From: Alcaligenaceae bacterium
Lineage (GTDB): Bacteria > Pseudomonadota > Gammaproteobacteria > Burkholderiales > Burkholderiaceae_B
Direction of reading: 5' to 3'
NCBI GenBank assembly: GCA_947378965.1
Contig: CANCMG010000021.1
Coordinates: 1-50,486, forward strand
Length of the DNA: 50,486 bases
Position numbers and translations under genes: made by a program. The notes under the pieces are model-generated. The model saw nothing but the letters and a program-made list of their open reading frames with translations. It was not told the origin of the DNA and made no database searches. Positions within the stretch are counted from its first letter, which is position 1. Every line of letters begins with the position of its first letter. Shown in pieces: positions 17,349 through 25,782 of this stretch.

Positions 17349-17861
17349 ATGGCTCTTCTGACTATCTTGCATTTCCCTGACAAACGCCTGCACAAGGTCG
17401 CTAAACCTGTGGCTGCAGTGACAGACCGCATCCGCAAACTGGCGGCTGACATGGCCGAAACGATGTACGACGCACCGGGTGTGGGTTTGGCTGCTACGCA
17501 GATTGATGTGCATGAGCGCGTCGTAGTGATCGATGTCAGTGAAGATAAAGACGACTTAATGGTGCTGATCAACCCAGAGATCGTGTCGCGCAGTGACGAT
17601 AAAAAAACCCACGAAGAGGGCTGTTTGTCGGTGCCTGGTGTGTATGACGAGGTAGAGCGGCCTGCGACGGTGCGCGTGCGCGCCCTGAACCTCGAAGGCG
17701 AGGCGCACGAATTTGACGCCGAAGGCTTGCTGGCGGTGTGCGTACAGCACGAGATTGATCATTTAAATGGCAAAGTGTTTGTTCAACACTTGTCTTATTT
17801 GAAACAAACACGGCTCAAAGCCCGTTTGCGTAAAGAACAACGTGAACTCGAGCGGGCTTAA
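17349..17861 (+). CDS. def: peptide deformylase
   Basis: Removes the formyl group from the initiator methionine of nascent proteins; metal-dependent, cytoplasmic, ribosome-associated. 170 residues, normal family length. All three motifs are intact: GVGLAATQ (44-51), EGCLS (90-94, metal ligand C92) and QHEIDH (133-138, ligands H134 and H138, catalytic E135). The C-terminus is rich in Lys/Arg ([15 protein letters not shown]). The partner fmt is nearby but on the opposite strand, convergent, with a SemiSWEET-like gene between, rather than in a def-fmt operon. Confidence 0.97.
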   Translation: MALLTILHFPDKRLHKVAKPVAAVTDRIRKLAADMAETMYDAPGVGLAATQIDVHERVVVIDVSEDKDDLMVLINPEIVSRSDDKKTHEEGCLSVPGVYDEVERPATVRVRALNLEGEAHEFDAEGLLAVCVQHEIDHLNGKVFVQHLSYLKQTRLKARLRKEQRELERA

Positions 17862-17870
17862 CCCAGACCC

Positions 17871-18122
17871 ATGCATATCGAAATCATGGGATACATTGCT
17901 GCCTTTTTAACGACCGCGGCGTTTTTTCCACAAACATATCAAACAATCAAAACGCGCGACACCAAAGCGATTTCTCTGGCGATGTATGTGCTGTTTACGC
18001 TAGGGATTGCTCTGTGGTTGGCCTACGGCATTTTGATTGAGTCGCTGCCGTTGATTTTTGCAAACACGATTACGTTTGTGATGGCGGGCACGATTTTGGT
18101 GCTCAAGCTCAAAGAGCGCTAG
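17871..18122 (+). CDS. SemiSWEET-family sugar transporter (MtN3/PQ-loop protein)
   Basis: 83-residue membrane protein with three predicted helices (about 6-24, 36-54 and 60-79), the half-size bacterial relative of eukaryotic SWEET sugar transporters, which works as a dimer. The PQ motif is at P20-Q21 (AAFFPQTYQTIKTRDTKAIS), with the following Thr/Lys-rich loop and a Trp in helix 2 (ALWLAYG). It begins 9 bp after the def stop and is probably co-transcribed with it. ATG 17886 is an alternative start. The substrate, likely a mono- or disaccharide, is not known. Confidence 0.88.
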   Translation: MHIEIMGYIAAFLTTAAFFPQTYQTIKTRDTKAISLAMYVLFTLGIALWLAYGILIESLPLIFANTITFVMAGTILVLKLKER

Positions 18123-18140
18123 GTCGTTGAGGCGCATGCG

Positions 18141-19139
18141 CTAAATTTTTGAGGCGCCAGCCCAGCCTTGAATGAAGGCCGCGGCACTTTGCCGCTTGCC
18201 ACCTGCCCGTTGTAACTCAGTCAAACGTAAAACGCCTTGAGCCGTGGCAATGTCTAGCCCTTCGGGGCTGGCGCCGATCACGGTGCCGGGTGCAGCTTGT
18301 TTGCCTGTAGCGGTGAGTGCGACCGCGTTCCAGACTTTTACCGGCTCGTCAATCTCAAGCAGCTTAAGTGTGGCACCTGGTGCTGGGTTAAAGGCCCGAA
18401 TCCGTCGTGCAAGTTGTGCGGCTGACTGGGTGAAGTCAAGCGCGGCCTCGGCTTTGTCGAGCTTTGAGGCATAGGTCGCACCCTCGACCGGTTGGGGTTG
18501 CGCGATTAAGGTCCCTAGAGGCAGCGCCTGCAAAGCCGCCACGATGAGGCGGGCCCCTTGTTCGGCTAACTTGTCGTGCAGTGTTGTCGCAGTCTCAGTG
18601 TCAGTGATGGCCAAGGGCTCAACTAACAGCATGGCGCCGGTATCCAGGCCCTCGTCCATCTGCATGATCGTGACACCAGTTTGCGTGTCACCGGCTTCGA
18701 TGGCGCGCTGAATCGGCGCGGCACCGCGCCAGCGCGGCAGCAAGCTAGCGTGAATATTTAGGCAACCGTAGCGAGGCGTGGTGAGCACCCAGTTTGGCAA
18801 GATCAGGCCGTAGGCGGCGACCACTAACACGTCGAGTTGAGCCAACGCTAGGGCCGCTGCAGCACTGCGCGCCTCGTCTGGATATTTGCCGTCAAGGCGC
18901 AAGCTGCGCGGCTGCACCACAGCGATTTCGTGCTCAAGGGCAAACTGCTTGACGGCGCTAGGCGTGAGCTTAAGGCCTCGTCCAGAGGGGCGATCGGGCT
19001 GAGTGAGTACTAACGGCACCGTAAACCCAGCGGTCAGAATCGCCTGCAGGGCCTGGGCCGAAAACTCAGGCGTGCCGGCAAACCCGACTCGTAAAGGGGT
19101 CGATATTGTCGTAGAAGACGGTGGTGCTGTTGCAGCCAT
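18141..19139 (-). CDS. fmt: methionyl-tRNA formyltransferase
   Basis: Formylates initiator Met-tRNA using 10-formyltetrahydrofolate. 332 residues: N-terminal formyltransferase domain (about 15-205) and C-terminal tRNA-binding domain (about 225-325). Catalytic residues N128 and H130 lie in [19 protein letters not shown] and D166 in DEGLDTGAM. The first 15 residues (Ala/Pro/Ser/Thr-rich) precede the usual [11 protein letters not shown] start; no ATG lies closer, so the upstream start is kept. It converges with the SemiSWEET-like gene (18-bp gap) and follows rimO by about 100 bp on the same strand. Confidence 0.96.
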   Translation of the reverse strand: MAATAPPSSTTISTPLRVGFAGTPEFSAQALQAILTAGFTVPLVLTQPDRPSGRGLKLTPSAVKQFALEHEIAVVQPRSLRLDGKYPDEARSAAAALALAQLDVLVVAAYGLILPNWVLTTPRYGCLNIHASLLPRWRGAAPIQRAIEAGDTQTGVTIMQMDEGLDTGAMLLVEPLAITDTETATTLHDKLAEQGARLIVAALQALPLGTLIAQPQPVEGATYASKLDKAEAALDFTQSAAQLARRIRAFNPAPGATLKLLEIDEPVKVWNAVALTATGKQAAPGTVIGASPEGLDIATAQGVLRLTELQRAGGKRQSAAAFIQGWAGASKI

Positions 19140-19240
19140 ATTGCTCGAAATCCTGTTCAGAGACGGGTGAGTGATCCGCCGCTAGTAGCCGCTATTTAGG
19201 ATGAGGCTTGAGAGTTGGCCAATGTGGGGACGTGCCACCA

Positions 19241-20557
19241 CTAAATCTTGTCGGCCCACAAGTCATACTCGTCAGAGTCAGTGACGCGCACCCGCACCAT
19301 GTCGCCCGGCTTAAGGGGGGTAGCACTATCCACAAACACGCTGCCATCGATTTCGGGGGCGTCAGCGCTTGAGCGGCCGACCGCGCCGTCTTCGTCGACT
19401 TCGTCGATCAGCACATCAAATTCTTTACCCACTTTGCGCGCCAGACGTTCAGTTGAAATTGCCTGCTGATGTGCCATAAAACGATCGTAACGCTCTTGCT
19501 TGACCTCATCGGGCACGGCGCCTTCAAGCGCATTCGCGGGCGCGCCTTCGACCGGTGAGTATTGAAAACAGCCAACGCGGTCGAGTTGGGCCTCTGACAT
19601 CCAGTTAAGCAGGTACTGAAATTCGCTTTCAGTTTCGCCCGGAAACCCAACGATAAAGGTGGAGCGCAAGGTGATGTCGGGGCACTGCTCGCGCCAGCGA
19701 TGAATCCGCGCCATCGTTCGGTCTTCAAAGGCGGGGCGTTTCATGGCCTTCAAAATACGCGGGCTGGCGTGCTGAAACGGAATATCGAGGTAAGGCAAAA
19801 TTTTGCCCTCGGCCATCAACGGGATCACTTCGTCGACATTGGGGTAGGGGTAGACATAATGCAGGCGCACCCAAATCCCTAATTCGGACAAGGCCGAGCA
19901 AAGCTCGGTCATACGGGTTTTAACGGGTCGACCGTTCCAGAAGCCGCTGCGGTATTTGACGTCAACGCCATAGGCGCTGGTGTCTTGCGAAATCACCAGC
20001 AGCTCTTTGACGCCGGCGCGCGCCAGTCGCTGGGCTTCGTCAAGCACATCCCCCACGGGGCGGCTGACGAGATCGCCACGCATCGACGGAATGATGCAGA
20101 AACTACAGCGATGATTACAGCCTTCAGAAATTTTGAGATAGGCGTAGTGGCGCGGGGTCAGCTTGATCCCTTGTGGGGGCACCAAATCTGTAAACGGATC
20201 GTGCAAGGGGTTAGGCGGCGCAGCTTCGTGCACCGCACGCACGACCTGCTCGTATTGCTGGGGCCCCGTCACCGCCAGCACACTTGGGTGAACCGCACGA
20301 ATCACCGATTCATCGACGCCCATACAGCCGGTCACGATGACACGGCCGTTTTCGGCGATGGCCTCGCCGATCGCGTCTAAGGACTCGGCTTTGGCACTAT
20401 CAATAAAGCCGCAGGTATTGACCACCACCACGTCGGCGTTGTTGTAATCAGGAACAATGACATAGCCTTCGGTACGCAATTGGGTGAGGATGCGTTCTGA
20501 GTCGACCAGTGCTTTGGGGCAACCGAGACTAACAAAACCGACTTTTGGAGAGGACAT
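19241..20557 (-). CDS. rimO: ribosomal protein uS12 (Asp88) methylthiotransferase
   Basis: Radical SAM enzyme with two iron-sulfur clusters that methylthiolates an aspartate of ribosomal protein S12. 438 residues: UPF0004 domain with cluster cysteines C13 ([12 protein letters not shown]), C49 (NTCGFI) and C78 (TGCMG), radical SAM domain with C147-x3-C151-x2-C154 (CNHRCSFC), and C-terminal TRAM domain (about 370-438). CPKALVDSE and [12 protein letters not shown] distinguish RimO from MiaB. It is divergent from rsmB, with the starts 83 bp apart; the short interval should contain both promoters. Confidence 0.97.
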   Translation of the reverse strand: MSSPKVGFVSLGCPKALVDSERILTQLRTEGYVIVPDYNNADVVVVNTCGFIDSAKAESLDAIGEAIAENGRVIVTGCMGVDESVIRAVHPSVLAVTGPQQYEQVVRAVHEAAPPNPLHDPFTDLVPPQGIKLTPRHYAYLKISEGCNHRCSFCIIPSMRGDLVSRPVGDVLDEAQRLARAGVKELLVISQDTSAYGVDVKYRSGFWNGRPVKTRMTELCSALSELGIWVRLHYVYPYPNVDEVIPLMAEGKILPYLDIPFQHASPRILKAMKRPAFEDRTMARIHRWREQCPDITLRSTFIVGFPGETESEFQYLLNWMSEAQLDRVGCFQYSPVEGAPANALEGAVPDEVKQERYDRFMAHQQAISTERLARKVGKEFDVLIDEVDEDGAVGRSSADAPEIDGSVFVDSATPLKPGDMVRVRVTDSDEYDLWADKI

Positions 20558-20640
20558 GGCACGTCACCTGGTAGGCCGCAGCCCACATGAAAGAGAGCGA
20601 GATTTTACCCGCGATCGACGCTAGCCCCTACAATCACCCC

Positions 20641-21966
20641 ATGACACAAGCTGCCCCCGCACTCTCTGATAGTTTATTGGCCGCCGCGCGCGCCATTGGC
20701 GCGGTTGAAACCGGCCAGTCTTTGACTGAAGCCTTACTCGACGTTCGGCCTGAATTACGCCCCTCAGCGCAGTCCTTGAGCTTTTATGCCATGCGACACT
20801 GGGGCCAGGCGATGGGGTTGCGCCGCCTGCTGCTTGATCGCGTGCCGCCAAACCCCACCGTCTTTGCGCTGTTGGGCCTGAGCCTGTTGTTGCTCGAGGT
20901 CGCGCTGAGTGACCCCGCCGAGCGCGACGCCACTGCACCCACCTACACGGCACATACCTTGGTGGATCAGGCGGTACAGGCTACGCAGGGACAGCGCGAT
21001 ACGCTGAATTTCAAAGGTTTAGTCAACGCTATTTTGCGTCGTTTTCAGCGTGAACGCGCTGCGTTGCTGGCGCAACTCTCGCAAGACCTTGAGGCCCAGT
21101 ACAACCACCCCAAGTGGTGGATTGAAGCGCTGCAAGCGGCGTATCCGCAAGACTGGCAGCGCCTGCTTGAAACGGCCAACGTGCATCCGCCGCTGACACT
21201 ACGTGTCAACCAGCGGGCGACCACGCGAGAGGCTGTTGAGCAGGCCTTTGCCGCAGCGGGCATCGCGGCAACGCCTTTCGGTGTGGCCGGTTTAGTGCTT
21301 GATGTTCCGCGACCGATTGCTTCGTTGCCGGGCTATGCGCAAGGGTGGTGGTCGGTGCAAGACGCGGGGGCGCAGCTTGCCGCACCCTTGCTTGAGTTAA
21401 AAGACGGCATGCGTGTTCTGGATGCTTGCGCGGCCCCTGGCGGCAAAACCGCACATATGCTTGAGCTCGCTGCGCTCAGGTTGACAGCGCTTGACATCGA
21501 CAATGGACGCATGGCCCGTGTCGAGCAAAACCTCGAACGCTTAGGCTTACTCACTGATGACGTTGAGCTGATCGCTGAAAGCGCCATGCGCGCGCATACG
21601 TGGTGGGACGGCAAGCCTTTTGATGCCGTGCTCGCCGACGTGCCATGCACGGCCTCAGGGATTGTGCGGCGCCATCCCGACATTCGTTGGTTGCGCCGCG
21701 TCACAGACCTTAAGCCGACTGCAAAATTGCAGAGAGAGATCTTGGATTCACTCTGGAGTTTGGTTGCACCCGGGGGTAAATTGTTACTGGTAACGTGTTC
21801 GATTTTTCCGCAAGAGTGCGAGCTGCAGGCGCAGGCTTTTTTAAAGCGTCATGCTCAGGCGGTACGCTTGCCCGCACCAGGCCAGTTGTTACCGTGCCTG
21901 GCCGATGCCGAGCATCCAGCAGGGCAAGACGGTTTCTTTTATGCTTTGTTTTCTAGACAGGTTTAG
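20641..21966 (+). CDS. rsmB: 16S rRNA (cytosine-967-C5) methyltransferase
   Basis: SAM-dependent methyltransferase modifying C967 of 16S rRNA. 441 residues from ATG 20641; an in-frame ATG at 20587 would add 18 residues that do not look conserved. N-terminal NusB-like RNA-binding domain (about 10-145) is followed by the Rossmann methyltransferase domain with DACAAPGGKTAH and the two catalytic cysteines C336 (DVPCTASG) and C386 (VTCSIF). The 3' end is 14 bp before the DUF4390 gene, so it heads the rsmB-DUF4390-ntrY-regulator operon often seen in Burkholderiales. Confidence 0.96.
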   Translation: MTQAAPALSDSLLAAARAIGAVETGQSLTEALLDVRPELRPSAQSLSFYAMRHWGQAMGLRRLLLDRVPPNPTVFALLGLSLLLLEVALSDPAERDATAPTYTAHTLVDQAVQATQGQRDTLNFKGLVNAILRRFQRERAALLAQLSQDLEAQYNHPKWWIEALQAAYPQDWQRLLETANVHPPLTLRVNQRATTREAVEQAFAAAGIAATPFGVAGLVLDVPRPIASLPGYAQGWWSVQDAGAQLAAPLLELKDGMRVLDACAAPGGKTAHMLELAALRLTALDIDNGRMARVEQNLERLGLLTDDVELIAESAMRAHTWWDGKPFDAVLADVPCTASGIVRRHPDIRWLRRVTDLKPTAKLQREILDSLWSLVAPGGKLLLVTCSIFPQECELQAQAFLKRHAQAVRLPAPGQLLPCLADAEHPAGQDGFFYALFSRQV

Positions 21967-21980
21967 GTGTTAATCACGCC

Positions 21981-22580
21981 ATGACAGCTCGGGCGATCCT
22001 CTTGCTTGGCTGTAAGCGAGGCCTTCTGGGTGTGCTTGCTGCGTGGTTGTGCCTGGCCGCCACGGTGAGCCAAGCGAACGAGCCGCGCATCGAGCGCATC
22101 GAACCCTTGATTACCGAGGGGCAACTCACGCTGGATCTTGATCTGACCCTTGAGCTGGGTCGAGTGGTGACCGAGGCCGCTGAGCGCGGCGTGCCGCTTT
22201 ATTTCACGTTTGATTTAAAAATCACCTCGCCAAGGTGGTGGTGGTTTGACCGCGCTGTGGTCGAGGCAACCTTAACTCGCCGTCTGACGTACAACGCACT
22301 CACGCAGCAATGGCGTGTAGCAACGGGCGACCTGTTTTTACCAGTCAAGTCATTAAACGAGGCGTTGGCCGTGCTGAAGCAAGTACGCGGCTGGCCCGTG
22401 GCTCCTTCCGATCGATTTGAGAAAAACCAGCGCTATGACGGACGCATCAGGATGCGTCTAGATTCCTCTCAGCTTGCCCGGCCCCTGCAGCTTGAGGCGG
22501 CCAGTCGCAGTGCCTGGTCGCTGGCAAGCCCCTGGACGCCGTTTGATTTTTCAATTCGGCAAGCGGAGCCTGCCAAATGA
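21981..22580 (+). CDS. DUF4390 domain-containing secreted protein
   Basis: 199-residue protein with an N-terminal signal peptide (about 1-32, hydrophobic GLLGVLAAWLCLAATVSQA), so periplasmic or membrane-associated. The mature part matches DUF4390: IERIEPLITEGQLTLDLDLTLELG, YFTFDLKITSPRWWWFDRAV and WTPFDFSIRQ near the C-terminus. No catalytic motif is visible. The family regularly precedes the NtrY-like kinase, whose N-terminus is periplasm-exposed, so a role in signal sensing is possible (inference). Its TGA overlaps the ATG of a 22-codon ORF that leads into ntrY. Confidence 0.88.
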   Translation: MTARAILLLGCKRGLLGVLAAWLCLAATVSQANEPRIERIEPLITEGQLTLDLDLTLELGRVVTEAAERGVPLYFTFDLKITSPRWWWFDRAVVEATLTRRLTYNALTQQWRVATGDLFLPVKSLNEALAVLKQVRGWPVAPSDRFEKNQRYDGRIRMRLDSSQLARPLQLEAASRSAWSLASPWTPFDFSIRQAEPAK

Positions 22581-22645
22581 ACCGGTTATCTCGCCTCGCA
22601 GGCGTGCGCGCCGCGTTTCAAACGCTGGTAGCGGGGCGCCTATGA
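22577..22645 (+). CDS. 22-codon bridging ORF between the DUF4390 gene and ntrY
   Basis: A small frame, ATG 22577 to TGA 22643-22645, encodes a 22-residue basic peptide (starts MNRLSRLAG, ends VAGRL). Its ATG overlaps the DUF4390 stop (ATGA at 22577-22580) and its TGA overlaps the ntrY ATG (ATGA at 22642-22645). A ribosome finishing DUF4390 could restart, translate it, and restart again on ntrY. There is no evidence the peptide itself has a function; it may act only as a coupling leader, or be fortuitous. Confidence 0.35.
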   Translation: MNRLSRLAGVRAAFQTLVAGRL

Positions 22646-24954
22646 ACAAATTGCTGCGTCTGGCGCTGTTTGTCGGGGTAGGCAGTGGCGCAGGCTTGTT
22701 TGGCTTGCTGGCATGGTCAACGGGTAATGCCTCGCGAGTGGCTCAGTACCAAGGCTTGTTGCTATGGCTGAATGGGGCCCTTGCTCTGGCATTGTTTGTA
22801 TGGGTCGTCGCGCTCACGGTGCGCCTGCTCTGGCAGCTGCGTAGCGGTCTGTTTGGGGCGCGGTTGACTGCGCGTTTTGCGTTGGCGTTTGCTTTAATTG
22901 GCGTGCTGCCAGGCACCTTGATTTATGGCGTGTCTTTGCAGTTTATGGCTCGGTCAATCGAGTCGTGGTTCAACGTGCGTGTCGATACTGCTCTTGAGTC
23001 AGGCCTCGCGCTGGCGCGCGCAGCGCTTGACTCTCAGCTCGCCGAACTTGAGTCGCGTGCGCGCGTCATGACGCCCGAACTTAATGCAACCTCCGATGCA
23101 GACGTCGCAGGCGTGCTGGCGCGGCTGCGGGATTCAAGTGGCCCGGTCGATGCGATGGTGTTTAGTGGCAGTGGGCGTGTGATCGCGTTTTCGAGCGATA
23201 AGCTCGGTGCGCTATCGCCTCTGCCCCCTCCTGCAGCCATCCTGAATCAGCTGAGGGTCACGCGCGGCTATTCAAATGCTGACACGGGCGACAGCTTAGC
23301 GGGCGGGCCCGTGGATCCTGGTCTGCAACTGAGGGTGATTGTGGCGTTGGCGGCACCCGAACGTACTGAAAGTTTGCTAGGAGTCAACGTTGAATCCCGC
23401 TGGCTACAATTGGTGCAGCCAGTATCCGAAAAAATCGCCCGGAATGCTAGCGAAGTGCAGCAGGGTAATCGTGATTATCAAGAGCTAGCGTTATCGAGGC
23501 AAAGTCTACGTAACTTGTTCGGCGTGACACTGACCTTGGCGCTATTGCTGGCTGTGTTTGCGGCAATCGCGGTGGCGCTGTACTTATCTAAAAAATTGGT
23601 GAGCCCTCTGTTGGCCTTAGCATCTGGCACGCAGGCTGTGAGCGTGGGTGACTATCGCGCCTTGCCCGAGCCGCCCTCTAATGACGAAGTGGGGCAGTTG
23701 ACCCGTTCATTTAACACCATGACTCGTCAACTCGACGAGGCCCGGCGAATGGTTGAAACCAATCGAAGTCAACTCCAGCGCTCGAACGTCTATCTTGAAA
23801 GTGTCTTGGCGAACTTGTCGGCTGGTGTGTTGGTGTTTGACGAGCGATTTTGCTTGACGACTTTTAACCAGGGCGCCCAATCGATTTTAAAAGTTGACCT
23901 GCGCACAGCGCCTGGGCGACTGTTGCAGACAGTAGAAGGGATGGGTGAATTCTCGCAGCGGATTCGGCAGGCGTTTTCTGAGCATACGGCAATGGGCTCA
24001 GAGCGCACGCACTGGCAAGAGCAGTTTGAACTGACGTTGCACGAGCCTGGGCCAGAGGCTAAGGCATTCACCCTGACTTTGCTGGCGCGAGGTACGCAAT
24101 TACATGTCGATGGTCGTGAAAATGGTTACATGGTGGTGTTCGATGACATCACTGAAGTGATCTCGGCGAGTCGCAGCGTGGCGTGGGGTGAGGTTGCGCG
24201 TCGATTAGCGCACGAAATTAAAAACCCGCTCACACCGATTCAGCTCTCGGCCGAACGCCTTGCAATGAAGCTGGCGCATAAACTTGAACCGCTTGATGCA
24301 CAATTGCTCGAGCGGGCAACCAACACGATTGTGAACCAAGTGAACTCACTGAAACACATGGTCGATGATTTTCGTGAATACGCGCGCAAGCCACCGTTAG
24401 TCTTGGTGCCAGTCGATTTCAACGGGTTAGTGGATGAGGTGCTAGGCTTGTATGGCTGGGATCCACTGAGTGGGCAGGTGCAAGAGGATGCGGCCCAGCC
24501 ATGGCGGCTCGAAGTTTTACTTGACCCCGCGCTGCCGGTCATTTTGGGTGACCCAACCCAACTGCGGCAGGTGGTACATAATCTGTTGGCCAATGCGCGA
24601 GATGCGCTGGCTGAGGTGTCACATCCTGGGGTGATCCGAGTGAGCACGCAAATGATTCCTCCCGGAGCCGTCGAAACGGCGGAGCGGGCGGCGGTGCGCT
24701 TTACCGTTTCCGATAATGGTGCCGGTTTTTCGGCACAAGTGTTACAAAGAGCGTTCGAGCCGTACGTCACGACAAAAACGCAGGGCACTGGATTAGGTTT
24801 GGCGATTGTTCGTAAAATCATCGAAGAGCATCACGGGCGAATTGATGTCTCCAATCGCAAAGAAGGGGGCGCCCGAGTGTCGATTCTGCTGACGCAGTTA
24901 GCAGAACAAGTAGACGCAACGTCACAAGATAACGATAATGCAAGCTTGCAATAG
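22642..24954 (+). CDS. ntrY: NtrY-like sensor histidine kinase
   Basis: Membrane-bound sensor kinase of 770 residues from ATG 22642 (the frame is open upstream, but MNKLLRLALFVG is the natural start). Order: three N-terminal membrane spans (within about 1-105), an extracytoplasmic region (about 105-290), a fourth span (about 293-315, FGVTLTLALLLAVFAAIAVALYL), HAMP (318-370), PAS (about 380-500), HisKA with phospho-acceptor H524 in ARRLAHEIKNPLTP, and HATPase with N-box NLLANARDAL, DNGAGF and GTGLGLAIV. NtrY kinases sense redox or nitrogen status and phosphorylate NtrX. The adjacent regulator is its obvious partner. Confidence 0.93.
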   Translation: MNKLLRLALFVGVGSGAGLFGLLAWSTGNASRVAQYQGLLLWLNGALALALFVWVVALTVRLLWQLRSGLFGARLTARFALAFALIGVLPGTLIYGVSLQFMARSIESWFNVRVDTALESGLALARAALDSQLAELESRARVMTPELNATSDADVAGVLARLRDSSGPVDAMVFSGSGRVIAFSSDKLGALSPLPPPAAILNQLRVTRGYSNADTGDSLAGGPVDPGLQLRVIVALAAPERTESLLGVNVESRWLQLVQPVSEKIARNASEVQQGNRDYQELALSRQSLRNLFGVTLTLALLLAVFAAIAVALYLSKKLVSPLLALASGTQAVSVGDYRALPEPPSNDEVGQLTRSFNTMTRQLDEARRMVETNRSQLQRSNVYLESVLANLSAGVLVFDERFCLTTFNQGAQSILKVDLRTAPGRLLQTVEGMGEFSQRIRQAFSEHTAMGSERTHWQEQFELTLHEPGPEAKAFTLTLLARGTQLHVDGRENGYMVVFDDITEVISASRSVAWGEVARRLAHEIKNPLTPIQLSAERLAMKLAHKLEPLDAQLLERATNTIVNQVNSLKHMVDDFREYARKPPLVLVPVDFNGLVDEVLGLYGWDPLSGQVQEDAAQPWRLEVLLDPALPVILGDPTQLRQVVHNLLANARDALAEVSHPGVIRVSTQMIPPGAVETAERAAVRFTVSDNGAGFSAQVLQRAFEPYVTTKTQGTGLGLAIVRKIIEEHHGRIDVSNRKEGGARVSILLTQLAEQVDATSQDNDNASLQ

Positions 24955-24968
24955 GTGATTAAAAGTTT

Positions 24969-25664
24969 ATGGCCAGAATTTTAGTGGTCGACGATGAAGT
25001 CGGAATCCGCGAGTTGCTTTCCGAAATTCTCTACGATGAAGGGCATACGATCGAGTTGGCCGAGAACGCGGCGCAGGCGCGGGCGGCGCGCTTGCGCGGG
25101 CGCCCCGATCTTGTACTGCTTGATATTTGGATGCCAGATACTGATGGCGTCACGTTACTGAAAGAATGGAACGCAGCAGGTTTGCTCGATATGCCGGTCA
25201 TCATGATGAGCGGTCATGCGACGATTGATACTGCGGTCGAGGCCACCAAAATCGGTGCGATTGATTTTCTTGAAAAGCCGATCACGCTACAACGCTTGTT
25301 AAAAACGATTTCAACCGGCTTGGCGCGTGGTCGCTCAACGGTTGCAAAATCGGCCTCTGGTACGTTTGCGCCCGTCAACCAACATGTCACCGTTGCGGTG
25401 GCGACTGCTGCACCGATTGCTGTAATGCCTGCGCCGATTGCCGCAACAGTGGCGCCGACCGACCAAGGGTTGCTCGGCGACATCTCGCTTGACCAACCGC
25501 TACGCGAGGCGCGCGATGAGTTTGAACGCGTGTATTTTGAATATCATCTGGCCCGCGAAAACAACAGCATGACACGCGTGTCTGATAAAACAGGCCTCGA
25601 GCGTACCCACCTGTATCGCAAGCTTAAACAGCTTGGCATCGAAGCGCGTAAACGTAGTAGTTAA
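24969..25664 (+). CDS. NtrX-like response regulator lacking the sigma54 AAA+ domain
   Basis: 231-residue regulator, 14 bp after ntrY. The receiver domain (1-120) is complete: D8, D9, phospho-acceptor D52 (LLDIWMPDTDG), S81 and K103. Residues 124-168 are an Ala/Pro/Val/Thr-rich linker, and 175-226 form a Fis-type helix-turn-helix (NNSMTRVSDKTGLERTHLYRKL) like the C-terminus of NtrX. Canonical NtrX (about 450 residues) carries an AAA+ sigma54-activation domain between these parts, with GAFTGA; it is absent here. The protein should therefore regulate sigma70 promoters directly. The reading frame is clean, so this is not a recent frameshift. The short architecture may be lineage-wide. Confidence 0.9.
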   Translation: MARILVVDDEVGIRELLSEILYDEGHTIELAENAAQARAARLRGRPDLVLLDIWMPDTDGVTLLKEWNAAGLLDMPVIMMSGHATIDTAVEATKIGAIDFLEKPITLQRLLKTISTGLARGRSTVAKSASGTFAPVNQHVTVAVATAAPIAVMPAPIAATVAPTDQGLLGDISLDQPLREARDEFERVYFEYHLARENNSMTRVSDKTGLERTHLYRKLKQLGIEARKRSS

Positions 25665-25782
25665 GCGTAGCGGCAAATAACAGACGTGATCAGCTCGCCC
25701 GTTCTACGCTTGTAGCTCCAAGGCCGCTGTCCACGAGCGCGCGAAGCTTGCATGGTGCACAGAGTCGAGGGGCTGCTTCCGG

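Noticed and set aside
25663-25711. AAGCGTAG/CTACGCTT inverted repeat with 33-base spacing after the regulator gene
   Set aside because: Short arms and a large loop; no T-tract, so not a convincing terminator.
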